64,000 nucleotides of DNA from Flavobacterium chryseum (GCF_004362015.1 NZ_SNWW01000003.1:1-64000); one strand, 5' to 3'; shown: positions 36,505 to 44,714, counted from the stretch's first letter. Numbers and translations: made by a program. Notes: a model not told the origin generated them from the letters alone.

Positions 36505-37190
36505 TTATAGATGACGAATCGCCGGCACATAAGGCGCTCGCATCGCATATTTCGAAATTTGACGATCTGGAGCATTCCGGAAGTGCCTTTAGCGGAATGG
36601 AAGCAGTGAAAATGCTCAACGCCAACAGCTACGATATTATTTTTCTGGATATTAATATGCCTTTAATTTCGGGAGTTGAACTGATGGAATTACAACCGAA
36701 TCGCCCGCTTACGATTGTAACCACGGCCTATTCTGACTATGCGCTTTCGGCTTACCAAAACGATGTGATAGATTATTTACTAAAGCCCATTTCGTTCGAA
36801 AAATTCTCTAAAGCGATTGAAAAGGCCAAGATTTACTTTTCCGGAAATAGTCTGAAAAAAGAAGTTACTACCAACTCAAAAGTACTTTCGCATCGTGTAA
36901 ACGGTCAAATGATCGACACGCTTTTGTGTGATATTATTTATATCGAAAGTCTGGGCAATTATATGAAACTTTACAGCACGAAACTTAAATCGCCTATTAT
37001 TATTTACGGTTCTGTTTCAAGCATCGCCTCAGAAATTGACAGTACCAACTTCGTTCAGGTGCATCGTTCTTTTATTGTAAATGTCGATAAAATTAGCTCT
37101 GTTACTTTCAAAAATCTGACGATGTGCAATAACGAAATTATTCCTGTTGGACGTAAATATCAGATTTTGCTAAATAGTTTCTTTAAGTAA
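36480..37190 (+). CDS. LytTR-family response regulator
   Basis: A 236-residue response regulator. The receiver (residues 5-120) has acidic pocket D11/D12 and phosphoacceptor D57 in FLDINMP, with T79 and K100-like residues in expected places. The C-terminal LytTR DNA-binding domain (residues 135-235) includes LLCDIIYIESLGNYMKLY and FVQVHRSFIVNVDKI. It starts inside the kinase gene and is followed by a strong terminator. Direct repeats in the intergenic region upstream of the kinase are its likely operator. Confidence 0.93.
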   Translation: MASTYRCLIIDDESPAHKALASHISKFDDLEHSGSAFSGMEAVKMLNANSYDIIFLDINMPLISGVELMELQPNRPLTIVTTAYSDYALSAYQNDVIDYLLKPISFEKFSKAIEKAKIYFSGNSLKKEVTTNSKVLSHRVNGQMIDTLLCDIIYIESLGNYMKLYSTKLKSPIIIYGSVSSIASEIDSTNFVQVHRSFIVNVDKISSVTFKNLTMCNNEIIPVGRKYQILLNSFFK

Positions 37191-37213
37191 ACGTTACGTA
37201 ATTCTTAATTTAT

Positions 37214-37247
37214 AAAAAGCTCAACTTTAAATAGTTGAGCTTTTTTT
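37214..37247 (+). terminator. Terminator after the LytTR regulator
   Basis: AAAAAGCTCAACT pairs with AGTTGAGC and the following T run, 24 bases past the stop codon. It isolates the two-component pair from the three-gene cassette that begins at 37428. Confidence 0.85.
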
Positions 37248-37260
37248 GTGGTAAAAAACC

Positions 37261-37303
37261 GTATAAATACGCGTTGTTTTTTTGTTGATTTGTGGTAATA
37301 TTG
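37261..37303 (+). promoter_or_regulatory. Composite promoter of the three-gene cassette
   Basis: GTATAAATACGCGTTG at 37261-37276 holds a small palindrome (GTAT-AA-ATAC) next to a TTG (-33 position, 37274-37276). After 19 bases comes TAATATTG at 37296-37303, a near match to TAnnTTTG. The same arrangement, with 28 bases between the starts of GTATAAATACGC and TTTGTGGTAA, is found at 41239-41281. Confidence 0.5.
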
Positions 37304-37427
37304 TTGTGATATGTTAAAGAAAATATTACTCTAATAATTACAACAACACCGAAAAATCAAGCTTAAAAATAAGCTTACATTGAAACAAAACAAACAACCT
37401 AGAAAAAACCTAAAAACCTAAATAATT

Positions 37428-37718
37428 ATGAAAAAAATTAAAATTGTAGCAAGAGTTGGAAAAGTCTATGCTCCCAAAAAAATTAGTGTATTTATCAATA
37501 ATCTTGACAATGATCTTTATGATAAACATTATGAATCTCAAAAATCTTTTGATCAAGAATTCGAAGCTTCAAGTGGAAGATATATTATTAATGTAATTGG
37601 AATGAACCAAGAAGATGATACAACCACTGTAACTGTTAGCGGCGATTTTGTAATTGCAACCACAAAATCTTCGAATAAAGGAAATTATGTAATGGTATTT
37701 ATCGGTAATGTAAACTAA
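37428..37718 (+). CDS. Small hypothetical protein, first gene of the cassette
   Basis: A 96-residue cytoplasmic protein (no signal peptide, no membrane segment) of unrecognised family. Its sequence is beta-rich, with strands such as KIKIVARVGK, KKISVFINN, YIINVIGM, TTTVTVSGD, FVIATTKSS and YVMVFIGNVN, suggesting a single beta-sandwich. Residues 27-54 contain the only charged loop. It is followed by a secreted protein gene after only five bases, so the two are one operon. The possible function is unknown. Confidence 0.6.
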   Translation: MKKIKIVARVGKVYAPKKISVFINNLDNDLYDKHYESQKSFDQEFEASSGRYIINVIGMNQEDDTTTVTVSGDFVIATTKSSNKGNYVMVFIGNVN

Positions 37719-37723
37719 CAAAA

Positions 37724-38905
37724 ATGAAAAAAATTATTTTATACCTTATGTTGTGTAGCTTTTCTTCAAATGCAATTTCTCAAACTAAAGAACAGGCTTC
37801 AAAAATACTAAATCAAATTGAAAATTCTAAATCTGGTAACCTTATTGATGCATTTGCGGGATTTTATCAATTCGCATTCAAAAGCATTGATGTTAATGAA
37901 AAATCTTTAGATCTTAATTCTACTCTTTTTTCACTAGTCAAAAATTACGATGAAGATATACTACATACTAAAAATAGAAGTACTATAGTTTTTTTAAGAA
38001 ATTTTCAAATAAATGGGAAGCTAAATTTAGATGAGAAATTAGATTTTAATGGTTACTCAATCGGGTTTACTTGGGCTATTTCAAATAAAAGAGACAGGGG
38101 ATTTATTGACTTAGATGATAATTTAGAAAAACAATTCCTCAAATTAGATTCTCTAGTCATGATTGCAAATAACAGGATTATTGAAACTGAAATAAATAAT
38201 TTTAAAACAAAGAATAATAGAGATATGAACTCTTCTGAAACGGAACTACTAGCGAACGATATAGAAAAAGTTAGTACATCAATTTTAAATAATGAAACTA
38301 TTGAGCTTAAGTTACAAAAGCTTCAGCAGGATCTTACAGAAGAATTAAATAAAGAAATTAACAAAAGTAAATATTTTCAAAGTCAGAAGGATAAAAAAGG
38401 AAATAGTCTCACTAATATTGAAATTGTTAACAAATACTTACAAGATTTAAAAGATGAGTTTATAAAAGGTCTTGAAAAAAAACCTTTCCTATCAGTTTCT
38501 CCAAATGCAATTACAGACAAAGATGGAAAATTAAATCAAGCATCCGCAGAAATGGTTTTTGTTGTTGGAAATCGATTTGGAGAATTCGACGTTAGAGCTA
38601 AATATAATTATCTGGATACAATAAGTCCTAGTATGCCAAGAAGTATTTTTAATGCAAAAATTGGATATAATTTAAAAGTATTAAAAAAAGGAGCTAAAAG
38701 TTTTTTTGAAATTAAAGCTTATGGAGAATATAACAAAATATTAAAAAACACACTTCCTAGTGAGAAAGAAGAAACAATTTTAGCCAATGCTGACTTTAGA
38801 TTTAGACTTACAGATGATTTATGGATTCCTTTTACTGTAAAATATGATACAGAAACATCAAATTTTCTTGGATTTTTAAATGTCACATATAGTTTTGGGA
38901 TTTAA
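37724..38905 (+). CDS. Secreted, probably outer-membrane protein, second gene of the cassette
   Basis: A 393-residue exported protein. Signal MKKIILYLMLCSFSSNAISQ is followed by a helical, charged region (residues 20-260, rich in K, E and N, probably coiled coil in 150-240). The last 120 residues alternate amphipathic strands (AEMVFVVGNRFGEFDVRAKY, SFFEIKAYGEYNKIL, ANADFRFRLTDDLWIPFTVK) and end FLGFLNVTYSFGI, a pattern typical of an outer-membrane beta-barrel. No family was recognised. It lies between the small beta protein and the membrane hydrolase. Confidence 0.55.
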   Translation: MKKIILYLMLCSFSSNAISQTKEQASKILNQIENSKSGNLIDAFAGFYQFAFKSIDVNEKSLDLNSTLFSLVKNYDEDILHTKNRSTIVFLRNFQINGKLNLDEKLDFNGYSIGFTWAISNKRDRGFIDLDDNLEKQFLKLDSLVMIANNRIIETEINNFKTKNNRDMNSSETELLANDIEKVSTSILNNETIELKLQKLQQDLTEELNKEINKSKYFQSQKDKKGNSLTNIEIVNKYLQDLKDEFIKGLEKKPFLSVSPNAITDKDGKLNQASAEMVFVVGNRFGEFDVRAKYNYLDTISPSMPRSIFNAKIGYNLKVLKKGAKSFFEIKAYGEYNKILKNTLPSEKEETILANADFRFRLTDDLWIPFTVKYDTETSNFLGFLNVTYSFGI

Positions 38906-38967
38906 CTATAACCAAACTATCAACCTCTAACCAAAATATAATTATTCATCCTATAATAACAACTATC

Positions 38968-40167
38968 ATGACTAAAATAGGAATATACATCACAGGTCTT
39001 GGGCAATCTATTGATAATGAAACAGTAGAAAAACATGCGGAAAGATTTAAAAACGAATTAAGTTTTAGTATAACTGGCTTTGAATATTTTTTAAAAACAG
39101 AAAAAATATTTTACATACCAGAAAAAAGCAGCACAGTAGTTCAGATTATAAAAAAAAACAAGACTACAAGCGAAGAAGAATTAGTATATAAAATATATGA
39201 TTTTCAATATCATAATATACTAACAGATAAATTTATCCATTATAATATTTTTATTCAAAGCTTAACGTTATTTGCTTTAGTAATAAAAAAATTCCCTCAA
39301 ATTATTTTAAGACTTTTTAAAGGTAATGGCTTTAGTAGACCGGGTCAAACCTTTTATGCTTTTTTTATACTTTTCATAATCTCATTATTTATAATTTTCT
39401 TAATACCAACCTGTGTTGATTTAATTTTAAACTCTGGAATTTTTAAAAAACCAGATAATTCAATTTTAGAGAAAATAGTAACAAATATAGATGCTGAAAA
39501 AATAAGAAAATATGAAAAATCAATACTTTCATTCATTGCATTAATATTATTATTTCTACCGCAATCGAAAACAATTATTACTTCTTTGGCAACGGAATTT
39601 GCCTGTGTTGATAGTTATATTAATAATGGAGAACAAAGCCAAATTTTAGTAGGCAACCTAAATTTATTAACAGAGTATATTGCTGAAAATGAAATTGACC
39701 CAGAAATACATTTTCATTGCTACAGTTTTGGCAGTATTATAGCAATGGACGCACTTTTCCCAATAGCGGAAATACCACCTTCTGAAAATATCAAAAATCT
39801 AACAAAATCATTTATAAGTATAGGGAATCCATTCGAATTTATAAATGCATATTATCCAGAATATTATAATGATAGATCTCGTGCAATGGAAGGTAAAATA
39901 AAGTGGATAAATATTTATTCCTTATTCGATACTTTTGGAACAAATTTTAGAAAAGATAATAAAAAAGGTGATGCTCAATTTGGTATCAAAGATATTTCTG
40001 TTCCTGAAAATATAAATTATGAAATTCGAAATAAACCTTTAAATTTTGTTGATTTTATATTACTAAATAGTATAAAAATGCATAAATGTTATTGGGATTC
40101 TTCACCAATTGGAGATAGCTGTTTAAAAGTTTTATTGCCAAATATGAAAGTGAATAACTTAATCTAA
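38968..40167 (+). CDS. Membrane-bound alpha/beta-hydrolase-like protein, third gene of the cassette
   Basis: A 399-residue protein with about three membrane segments, at residues 95-117, 128-155 and 186-206. The probable nucleophile elbow is HCYSFGS, serine 253 in the C-x-S-x-G form of lipases. Candidate acid D321 in SLFDTFG and histidine H372 in MHKCYW (the HxxYW ending often carries the catalytic histidine) complete a triad by position. The N-terminal ITGLGQS motif may supply an oxyanion loop. It looks like a serine hydrolase (esterase or lipase) at the inner membrane. Assignment rests on motif order only. Confidence 0.5.
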   Translation: MTKIGIYITGLGQSIDNETVEKHAERFKNELSFSITGFEYFLKTEKIFYIPEKSSTVVQIIKKNKTTSEEELVYKIYDFQYHNILTDKFIHYNIFIQSLTLFALVIKKFPQIILRLFKGNGFSRPGQTFYAFFILFIISLFIIFLIPTCVDLILNSGIFKKPDNSILEKIVTNIDAEKIRKYEKSILSFIALILLFLPQSKTIITSLATEFACVDSYINNGEQSQILVGNLNLLTEYIAENEIDPEIHFHCYSFGSIIAMDALFPIAEIPPSENIKNLTKSFISIGNPFEFINAYYPEYYNDRSRAMEGKIKWINIYSLFDTFGTNFRKDNKKGDAQFGIKDISVPENINYEIRNKPLNFVDFILLNSIKMHKCYWDSSPIGDSCLKVLLPNMKVNNLI

Positions 40168-40382
40168 AAAAAATCATTTTAATGTATATAATATTTTCAA
40201 TGGTAAAGCTTTAAAATTCCCAAATTATCCTCACATCTAACACAATTAAGCCCTACTTAGGCATTAGTCACTTTTTAATCTTTAGATTTTGGTTTAATTA
40301 AATCTATTAAAATAGAATCTGTTAAATATATTTTAAGTCATAACTAACAAGGTTGATCAAAATCTAACTTAACTATAAAACC
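40168..40382. other. Gene-free stretch downstream of the cassette
   Basis: Nothing recognised except short A/T runs; with the terminator at 40383-40421 it makes up most of the gap before the gene at 40544. No ORF of note on either strand. Confidence 0.5.
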
Positions 40383-40421
40383 AAAAAAAGCTGCAAGAAA
40401 AAAACCTTGCAGCTTTTTTTT
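40383..40421 (+). terminator. Rho-independent terminator after the cassette
   Basis: AAAAAAAGCTGCAAG pairs with CTTGCAGCTTTTTTT around a nine-base loop. It is 216 bases past the stop of the hydrolase gene, so a long 3' untranslated region is implied if it ends that transcript. Confidence 0.75.
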
Positions 40422-40543
40422 AATCCTTAAAACCACCCTACAAACCTCCTATTCCAAAAAATAATGAACATTAAAATAAATTTCTTACATAAATAATTAT
40501 CTTCGCAGGGCCATGAAACTTTAACCCCCAAATTTTTAGAAGA

Positions 40544-41002
40544 ATGACCATTTTTAATTTCCTACTTAAAAAATCAAATTTAGAATGCCCCAGATGCCTG
40601 GGAAAAGGATTTGTTGATGCAGAAGATATAAAACGATTCAATAAGCAATTAAAGTGGGCGCCCGGACCCTGTGCTTATTGTAATGCTTCGGGAAAAGTTA
40701 CGGAAGAATTGCTCTCAAAATTGGCCGTAGACACAACATACCTCACTATTGATTTACCGGAATCTGAAATAGAAAAAATAAAAAATGGCGACCACGAAGC
40801 CGTAGAAAAAGGAAAACTACAAGAACTTTTTATCGACAATCTCATAAAATATGTTGAATATCACTATCTGCACGAAGATATGGATGCGGAAAGTATTGCT
40901 GCTCTATATTTAAAAACAGAAGATGAAACGGCATTATTTTCGGTTGAAAAAGAGAACTTGATATTATACATTCACAAAATAATTGAATTAAAAAGATCGT
41001 AA
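40544..41002 (+). CDS. Small DnaJ-type zinc-finger protein, 152 aa
   Basis: A 152-residue protein with two CxxC-type knuckles near the start: CPRCLGKGF (residues 14-22) and CAYCNASGK about 25 residues later, the CxxCxGxG type found in DnaJ cysteine-rich domains. The rest is helical and acidic with a hydrophobic C-terminal helix. It probably binds zinc; no DnaJ J-domain is present. A TATCTTCG box at 40498-40505 is a weak promoter candidate. Function unknown. Confidence 0.6.
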   Translation: MTIFNFLLKKSNLECPRCLGKGFVDAEDIKRFNKQLKWAPGPCAYCNASGKVTEELLSKLAVDTTYLTIDLPESEIEKIKNGDHEAVEKGKLQELFIDNLIKYVEYHYLHEDMDAESIAALYLKTEDETALFSVEKENLILYIHKIIELKRS

Positions 41003-41125
41003 AAAAAAGGTTCAGAGTCTTAAAGGCGCAAAGGGACAGAGGTTTTTTTGGTTTTTTGATTGTGCGCAATGTCAAGGAAACTTGCTGTTCGCTGAGATCA
41101 GAGAATTAGTTTGCAGAGTTTAGTG

Positions 41126-41155
41126 CGTGTCCTTCGACTTCGCTCAGGAGGACAA
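41126..41155. repeat. Short dispersed palindromic repeat
   Basis: GTCCTTCGACTTCGCTCAGG followed by AGGAC forms a hairpin (GTCCT with AGGAC). The core CTTCGACTTCGCTCAGG is, from knowledge of these genomes, widely scattered in Flavobacterium intergenic DNA. Only one copy is in this window. Confidence 0.5.
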
Positions 41156-41238
41156 CACCCGACCACAGTTGTTTTGAATTTTGACTCTTTACATCTTTCA
41201 ACATCTAAAACTCTCAATCTCAAAAAAAAAAAAAAACA

Positions 41239-41281
41239 GGTATAAATACGCATTGCCAGAATTTTATTTTGTGGTAAAATT
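41239..41281 (+). promoter_or_regulatory. Composite promoter upstream of a candidate small RNA
   Basis: GTATAAATACGCATTG at 41239-41254 and TTTGTGGTAAAATTG at 41267-41281; the -33 TTG is at 41252-41254 and the -7-like TAAAATTG at 41274-41281. Layout and spacing match those at 37261-37303. Expected transcription start is near 41288. Confidence 0.5.
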
Positions 41282-41284
41282 GCT

Positions 41285-41415
41285 CTTGAATAATTTTTGT
41301 CAAAAAATTAAATTTCCTGGGAAGGAGATTATTTATTATTAAGATGTTATTTTTTTTGGAGCAATTAAGTGAGATTTCAAACCTTGGGGGCTTTGAAATC
41401 TCATTTTTTGTTTAG
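41285..41415 (+). ncRNA. Candidate small RNA between promoter and terminator
   Basis: From the expected start near 41288 to the terminator ending near 41415 is about 125 bases without an ORF longer than 23 codons. The strand order promoter, short sequence, intrinsic terminator is that of a small RNA. The terminator stem is GAGATTTCAAA with TTTGAAATCTC, followed by a T run at 41403-41408. A GGAAGGAG sequence at about 41320-41327 and an ATG at 41344 leave a tiny 23-codon ORF (ending in the T run) as an alternative. Confidence 0.4.
41371..41410 (+). terminator. Terminator of the candidate small RNA
   Basis: GAGATTTCAAA (from 41371) pairs with TTTGAAATCTC across a GGGGGC-containing loop and is followed by T residues. 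There is no protein gene within 300 bases upstream for it to end, other than the region driven by the promoter at 41239-41281. Confidence 0.75.
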
Positions 41416-41512
41416 GTTTTTAAGTAGCAAAGGTTCAGAGGTTCAAAGGAACAAAGATTTTCCATTTCAAAAATTCCCAAAAATCTAAAATCCAACAATC
41501 TAAAATCTAAAA

Positions 41513-42205
41513 TTAAATCTGCGTATTAATCCTTACTGATGCTTTTATTAAGGCAAGTACTTTTATACTTTTTATAGGAAATTCTACTGTTTGATAATCC
41601 GGGTTTTGAGACACAAACTGCACGTAAGATTCACGTTCAGATTGTTTTAAAAATCGGATAAAGAAAAAATCGTTATCATCATTTTTTACATAAATCAAAT
41701 ACATTTCACCCCAAATGATATTGTTTTCCAGATTGTTAATTTTCTTGTAGACTACAATATCTCCGCCTTTCAATAATGGGTACATACTATCACCCGTAAC
41801 GTACAAAGCACCATCGCACTTCGAAATTTTAGGAATTCTAATATAACTAACGGGCATTTGTTCCTGATTATCACCAAACAAATCGATAATTTCTCCTGTT
41901 GTTTTAATATCATAAACGGGAATATCGAGCTTTTGAATCTTCTCTAATTTTTCGTAAAGTTCCGGATTTTCACTTAATACATCGAAATTTAGCATATTTC
42001 CGGTTCCTTTTAGTAGCCAGTCTGAGTTTACATCAGGATATTTGCTTAAGATATTTTCTAATTTATCAACACCAATTGTTTTGTCGTGTTTTAACTGACT
42101 GGCAAATGAGCCATTAGACATACCAACTTCTCTTTCGAAAGCGCTAACTTTAATGCCCTTAAAATCTAAATATTGTTTAATTCTCTTTAAAGTGTTTTCA
42201 GTCAT
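41513..42205 (-). CDS. Helix-turn-helix / S24-type repressor
   Basis: A 230-residue phage-repressor-like regulator. The N-terminal XRE-type helix-turn-helix (residues 5-65) binds DNA and the C-terminal S24 (LexA/CI-type) domain begins near residue 95. The catalytic serine is visible as S140 in VTGDSMYPLLKGGDI. The expected general-base lysine corresponds to R184 in FFFIRFLKQ by alignment with LexA VKRL, so self-cleavage may be impaired. It is divergent from a 71-residue gene, with a palindrome in the intergenic region as likely operator. Confidence 0.85.
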   Translation of the reverse strand: MTENTLKRIKQYLDFKGIKVSAFEREVGMSNGSFASQLKHDKTIGVDKLENILSKYPDVNSDWLLKGTGNMLNFDVLSENPELYEKLEKIQKLDIPVYDIKTTGEIIDLFGDNQEQMPVSYIRIPKISKCDGALYVTGDSMYPLLKGGDIVVYKKINNLENNIIWGEMYLIYVKNDDNDFFFIRFLKQSERESYVQFVSQNPDYQTVEFPIKSIKVLALIKASVRINTQI

Positions 42206-42241
42206 AAAAACTATTTTTTTAGATAATGTCTTACATATTAC

Positions 42242-42272
42242 TTGCTCCTAAGAAATATCTTACTTATATTTG
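42242..42272 (+). promoter_or_regulatory. Promoter of the 42298 gene
   Basis: TTG at 42242-42244 and TATATTTG at 42265-42272, spacer 20 bases, fit the Bacteroidota consensus. Transcription start is expected near 42279, which places the protein start at the ATG at 42298 and not farther upstream. Confidence 0.65.
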
Positions 42273-42290
42273 TATTACTTTTAATACAAA
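42269..42290. promoter_or_regulatory. Operator palindrome overlapping the promoter
   Basis: TTTGTATT (42269-42276) and AATACAAA (42283-42290) are perfect reverse complements with a six-base spacer. It covers the last four bases of the -7 box and the transcription start of the divergent small gene. The S24-type repressor encoded on the other strand is the natural candidate to bind it. Confidence 0.55.
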
Positions 42291-42297
42291 TGAAGCA

Positions 42298-42513
42298 ATG
42301 GACAAAAATATAAAAACTAAACCAAGTTATAATCAAGATGTGCTAAAGATTATTAAAGAAAGACATGGTTATTCGTATGATTACATCAGAAAATCGATTC
42401 GGGGCGATCGTGTTGGTATCATTTGCGACGTTATTAAAGCAGAATACATAAGGCTTACAAACGAATATAAGAAGGTTCTCGAAATTCAGGTAAGCAAGTT
42501 AGACAAGCAATGA
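42298..42513 (+). CDS. Small divergent partner of the S24 repressor, 71 aa
   Basis: A 71-residue protein starting MDKNIKTKPSYNQDVLKII, with the segment ERHGYSYDYIRKSIRGDRVG that has helix-turn-helix character (RKSIRGDR as recognition helix). A Cro-like or otherwise DNA-binding role is inference. The start at 42298 follows the predicted transcription start; an upstream in-frame start at 42226 would precede the promoter. A terminator follows at 42627-42656. Confidence 0.6.
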   Translation: MDKNIKTKPSYNQDVLKIIKERHGYSYDYIRKSIRGDRVGIICDVIKAEYIRLTNEYKKVLEIQVSKLDKQ

Positions 42514-42626
42514 TTCAACAATTAATATTAGAAATAAATAGATCTTAGAGACATAATTAGTTATTAGTAACTGATTCGATTTTAGATATGCACCTGATCA
42601 TGCATATCTACTTTCCCTAGGAAGGC

Positions 42627-42656
42627 AAAGCCGTAAAGAAATATCTTTGCGGCTTT
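42627..42656 (+). terminator. Terminator after the small divergent gene
   Basis: AAAGCCGTAAAGA pairs with TCTTTGCGGCTTT (one G-U) around a four-base loop, followed by T residues. Confidence 0.8.
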
Positions 42657-42718
42657 TGTTTTTAACATCTTTAAGGTGTGATATTTCAAGTTTCAAATTC
42701 AGAAAGTTTCTGAATCTT

Positions 42719-43144
42719 TTACTTTCTCTGTCTTGAACTTTTAAAAAAAGCGATTGCGCCAGTAGACCATAACGCCAGAAAAATTAAAACTGGCTGAAAA
42801 AATAATCGAATCAAACGAGAAAGATCTGTATCGAGACCAAAAGCTGAAGTTCCATTTATATATTGTGCGATATTGCCCGGAAAAACCAAAACATAAAATA
42901 TCGCTAATGCGATTCCAATATACACTCTGTAACGCGTTAGAAATAGCATGGCAAGACCCAATGCTATCTCAACAATTCCGGAGAGTATTACAACCAGATC
43001 TTTATCAAGAGGAATCCAATTAGGTACTTGCGCCTGAAAATCGGCTCTTTGAAATGTAAAATGACCAATCGCAGCCGTAATCATAAAAATCCCCAACAAT
43101 ATTCTAAAGAAATTTTGAGTTTTAGTAGTTTGAATATTTTCCAT
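42719..43144 (-). CDS. DoxX-family membrane protein
   Basis: A 141-residue protein with four membrane segments (about residues 12-31, 50-66, 68-86 and 108-130). The sequence GIFMITAAIGHFTFQRADFQAQVPNWIP and the second-helix pattern VILSGIVEIALGLAMLF are typical of the DoxX/DoxD family. The role is not defined here; some members work in sulfur or quinone metabolism, others are called thiosulfate or respiratory accessory proteins. Transcription is monocistronic on the minus strand. Confidence 0.82.
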   Translation of the reverse strand: MENIQTTKTQNFFRILLGIFMITAAIGHFTFQRADFQAQVPNWIPLDKDLVVILSGIVEIALGLAMLFLTRYRVYIGIALAIFYVLVFPGNIAQYINGTSAFGLDTDLSRLIRLFFQPVLIFLALWSTGAIAFFKSSRQRK

Positions 43145-43390
43145 ATCTAATATTATTTTGCTTTAAATTTTAAAGAAGCCTTCTTATTAAAAAGTTCTCA
43201 CTCAAATTTACAATAATTAAGTAGTAAATCTTTTGCAGAGTTTTTATAGTATCGTTGCGTAATATCCATATAAAAAATCTCTTTACTAATCTGTTTAAAG
43301 TATTTTTTCACGCAGATTTTAAACAGATTTAGGCAGATTTATTTTGATTTATTTATGCTTCACGAAGTATACCTCTGAACCTTTGTAACT
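43145..43390. other. Gene-free stretch with decayed short repeats
   Basis: No ORF. The segment near 43310-43341 repeats the motif (A/C)AGATTT three times (CGCAGATTTTAAACAGATTTAGGCAGATTT in part), a sequence that is common between flavobacterial genes. The promoter of the following gene begins at 43391. Confidence 0.4.
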
Positions 43391-43419
43391 TTGTACCTCT
43401 CAAAAAAAATGTATCTTTG
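43391..43419 (+). promoter_or_regulatory. Promoter of the DUF3754 gene
   Basis: TTG at 43391-43393 and TATCTTTG at 43412-43419 with an 18-base spacer. The expected start is near 43426, which rules out the TTG at 43425 as a usable translation start and favours the ATG at 43485. Confidence 0.6.
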
Positions 43420-43484
43420 AGCTCTTGCAATTAATTGTAAACTATTTGCCTGTAAATGCCACAAAATTAAAGCCCAAAATCGAT

Positions 43485-44714
43485 ATGACACGAGAACATT
43501 ATATTCCCTTTAATAAGGAATTCTTACTCGAGCAACAAATTGCAGCTTTCGCCGAAGACAAACAAAAAGTTGATGATTTTAAAAAACTATTCGATATCAT
43601 CGAACATTATTACCATTACGAAGCTTTTAATCTCAACAAAAACTTAAAACAAAATTACGCTCTTTTTGATCCCGATTTAAGCCAAAAAGAACGGGAAGCA
43701 TTTGTGGGGAAAAGTGATTTTTCGGTTTTTAAGGAAACGCTTATTACGGTTTTGAAACATGGAAATTATCGCCAAGTTGATCAGGAAACTTTAGATAAAT
43801 CTTTTAAAAATTCTGATTTAATAGGTTTAAATCTTTCTATAGATTTTAATGCTTTTAGAGATTATGAATTGTATGTTCGCGGTCATCATAAAGCAAAAGA
43901 AAAAGTCAAAAAATATATTTTCTGGACAAAAGAAATTGAGATCGAATATTATGATCGTGTTATGATTTATCTGAATTATAACGAAGCCGATTATCTAAGC
44001 GAGAAAAGGGTCAAATTAGGAAAAATGCCAATTGATCCTGGAACTATTGCTTTAAAAATATTTAAGCGTGTTCCTCAAAACGACGTCGAAACCATATTCC
44101 CGAACGCTGTTCCCAGAATGTCCCTAAAAGATAAATTGTTACTTTGGGTGCCAGGGCTTTTTGGTGGTATTTCGTTGTTAAGTGCCAAAGTAATTCCCGC
44201 TCTTATTAACATGTATGGCGCATACGAAACTGGCGAAACTATTGACTTATTAAACAGTAAAACTTCATTAAATCAGGGTTTAATTGCACTGGGAATTTTA
44301 TCTGCCTACTGCTTTCGCCAATACAATAATTTTGTAAATAAGAAAATCAGGTATTCTAAAATGCTTTCAGACAGTTTGTATTTTAAGAATCTCGGAAACA
44401 ACAGCGGTGCTTTTTATTCGCTACTAAACTCTTCTGAAGAAGAAGTGCTAAAGGAAACTATTCTCGCTTATACATTTTTATATAAAGGCAATAATCCATT
44501 GACGTCCGAAGAACTTGACCATCAAATTGAACTTTGGTTTAAAACTAAGTTTAATACAGAACTCGACTTTGATGTTAAAGATGCTTTACTGAAGTTAAAA
44601 AATATTGGGCTTGGTATCGAAACAAATGGAAAATGGGAAGTTATTCCGTTAGATAAAGCGCTTATTCAAATTGATGAATTGTGGGACGGGGTTTTTGATT
44701 ATAATAAGGGATAG
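43485..44714 (+). CDS. DUF3754 (TMEM143-like) membrane protein
   Basis: A 409-residue protein of the DUF3754/TMEM143 family. It starts MTREHYIPFNKEFLLEQQIA, has a soluble first half, two hydrophobic segments at about residues 220-240 and 260-285 (LLLWVPGLFGGISLL, then ALGILSAYCF), and a helical C-terminal domain. Function is unknown in bacteria. The start is fixed by the promoter at 43391-43419. The terminator at 44809-44836 belongs to the next gene on the other strand. Confidence 0.75.
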   Translation: MTREHYIPFNKEFLLEQQIAAFAEDKQKVDDFKKLFDIIEHYYHYEAFNLNKNLKQNYALFDPDLSQKEREAFVGKSDFSVFKETLITVLKHGNYRQVDQETLDKSFKNSDLIGLNLSIDFNAFRDYELYVRGHHKAKEKVKKYIFWTKEIEIEYYDRVMIYLNYNEADYLSEKRVKLGKMPIDPGTIALKIFKRVPQNDVETIFPNAVPRMSLKDKLLLWVPGLFGGISLLSAKVIPALINMYGAYETGETIDLLNSKTSLNQGLIALGILSAYCFRQYNNFVNKKIRYSKMLSDSLYFKNLGNNSGAFYSLLNSSEEEVLKETILAYTFLYKGNNPLTSEELDHQIELWFKTKFNTELDFDVKDALLKLKNIGLGIETNGKWEVIPLDKALIQIDELWDGVFDYNKG

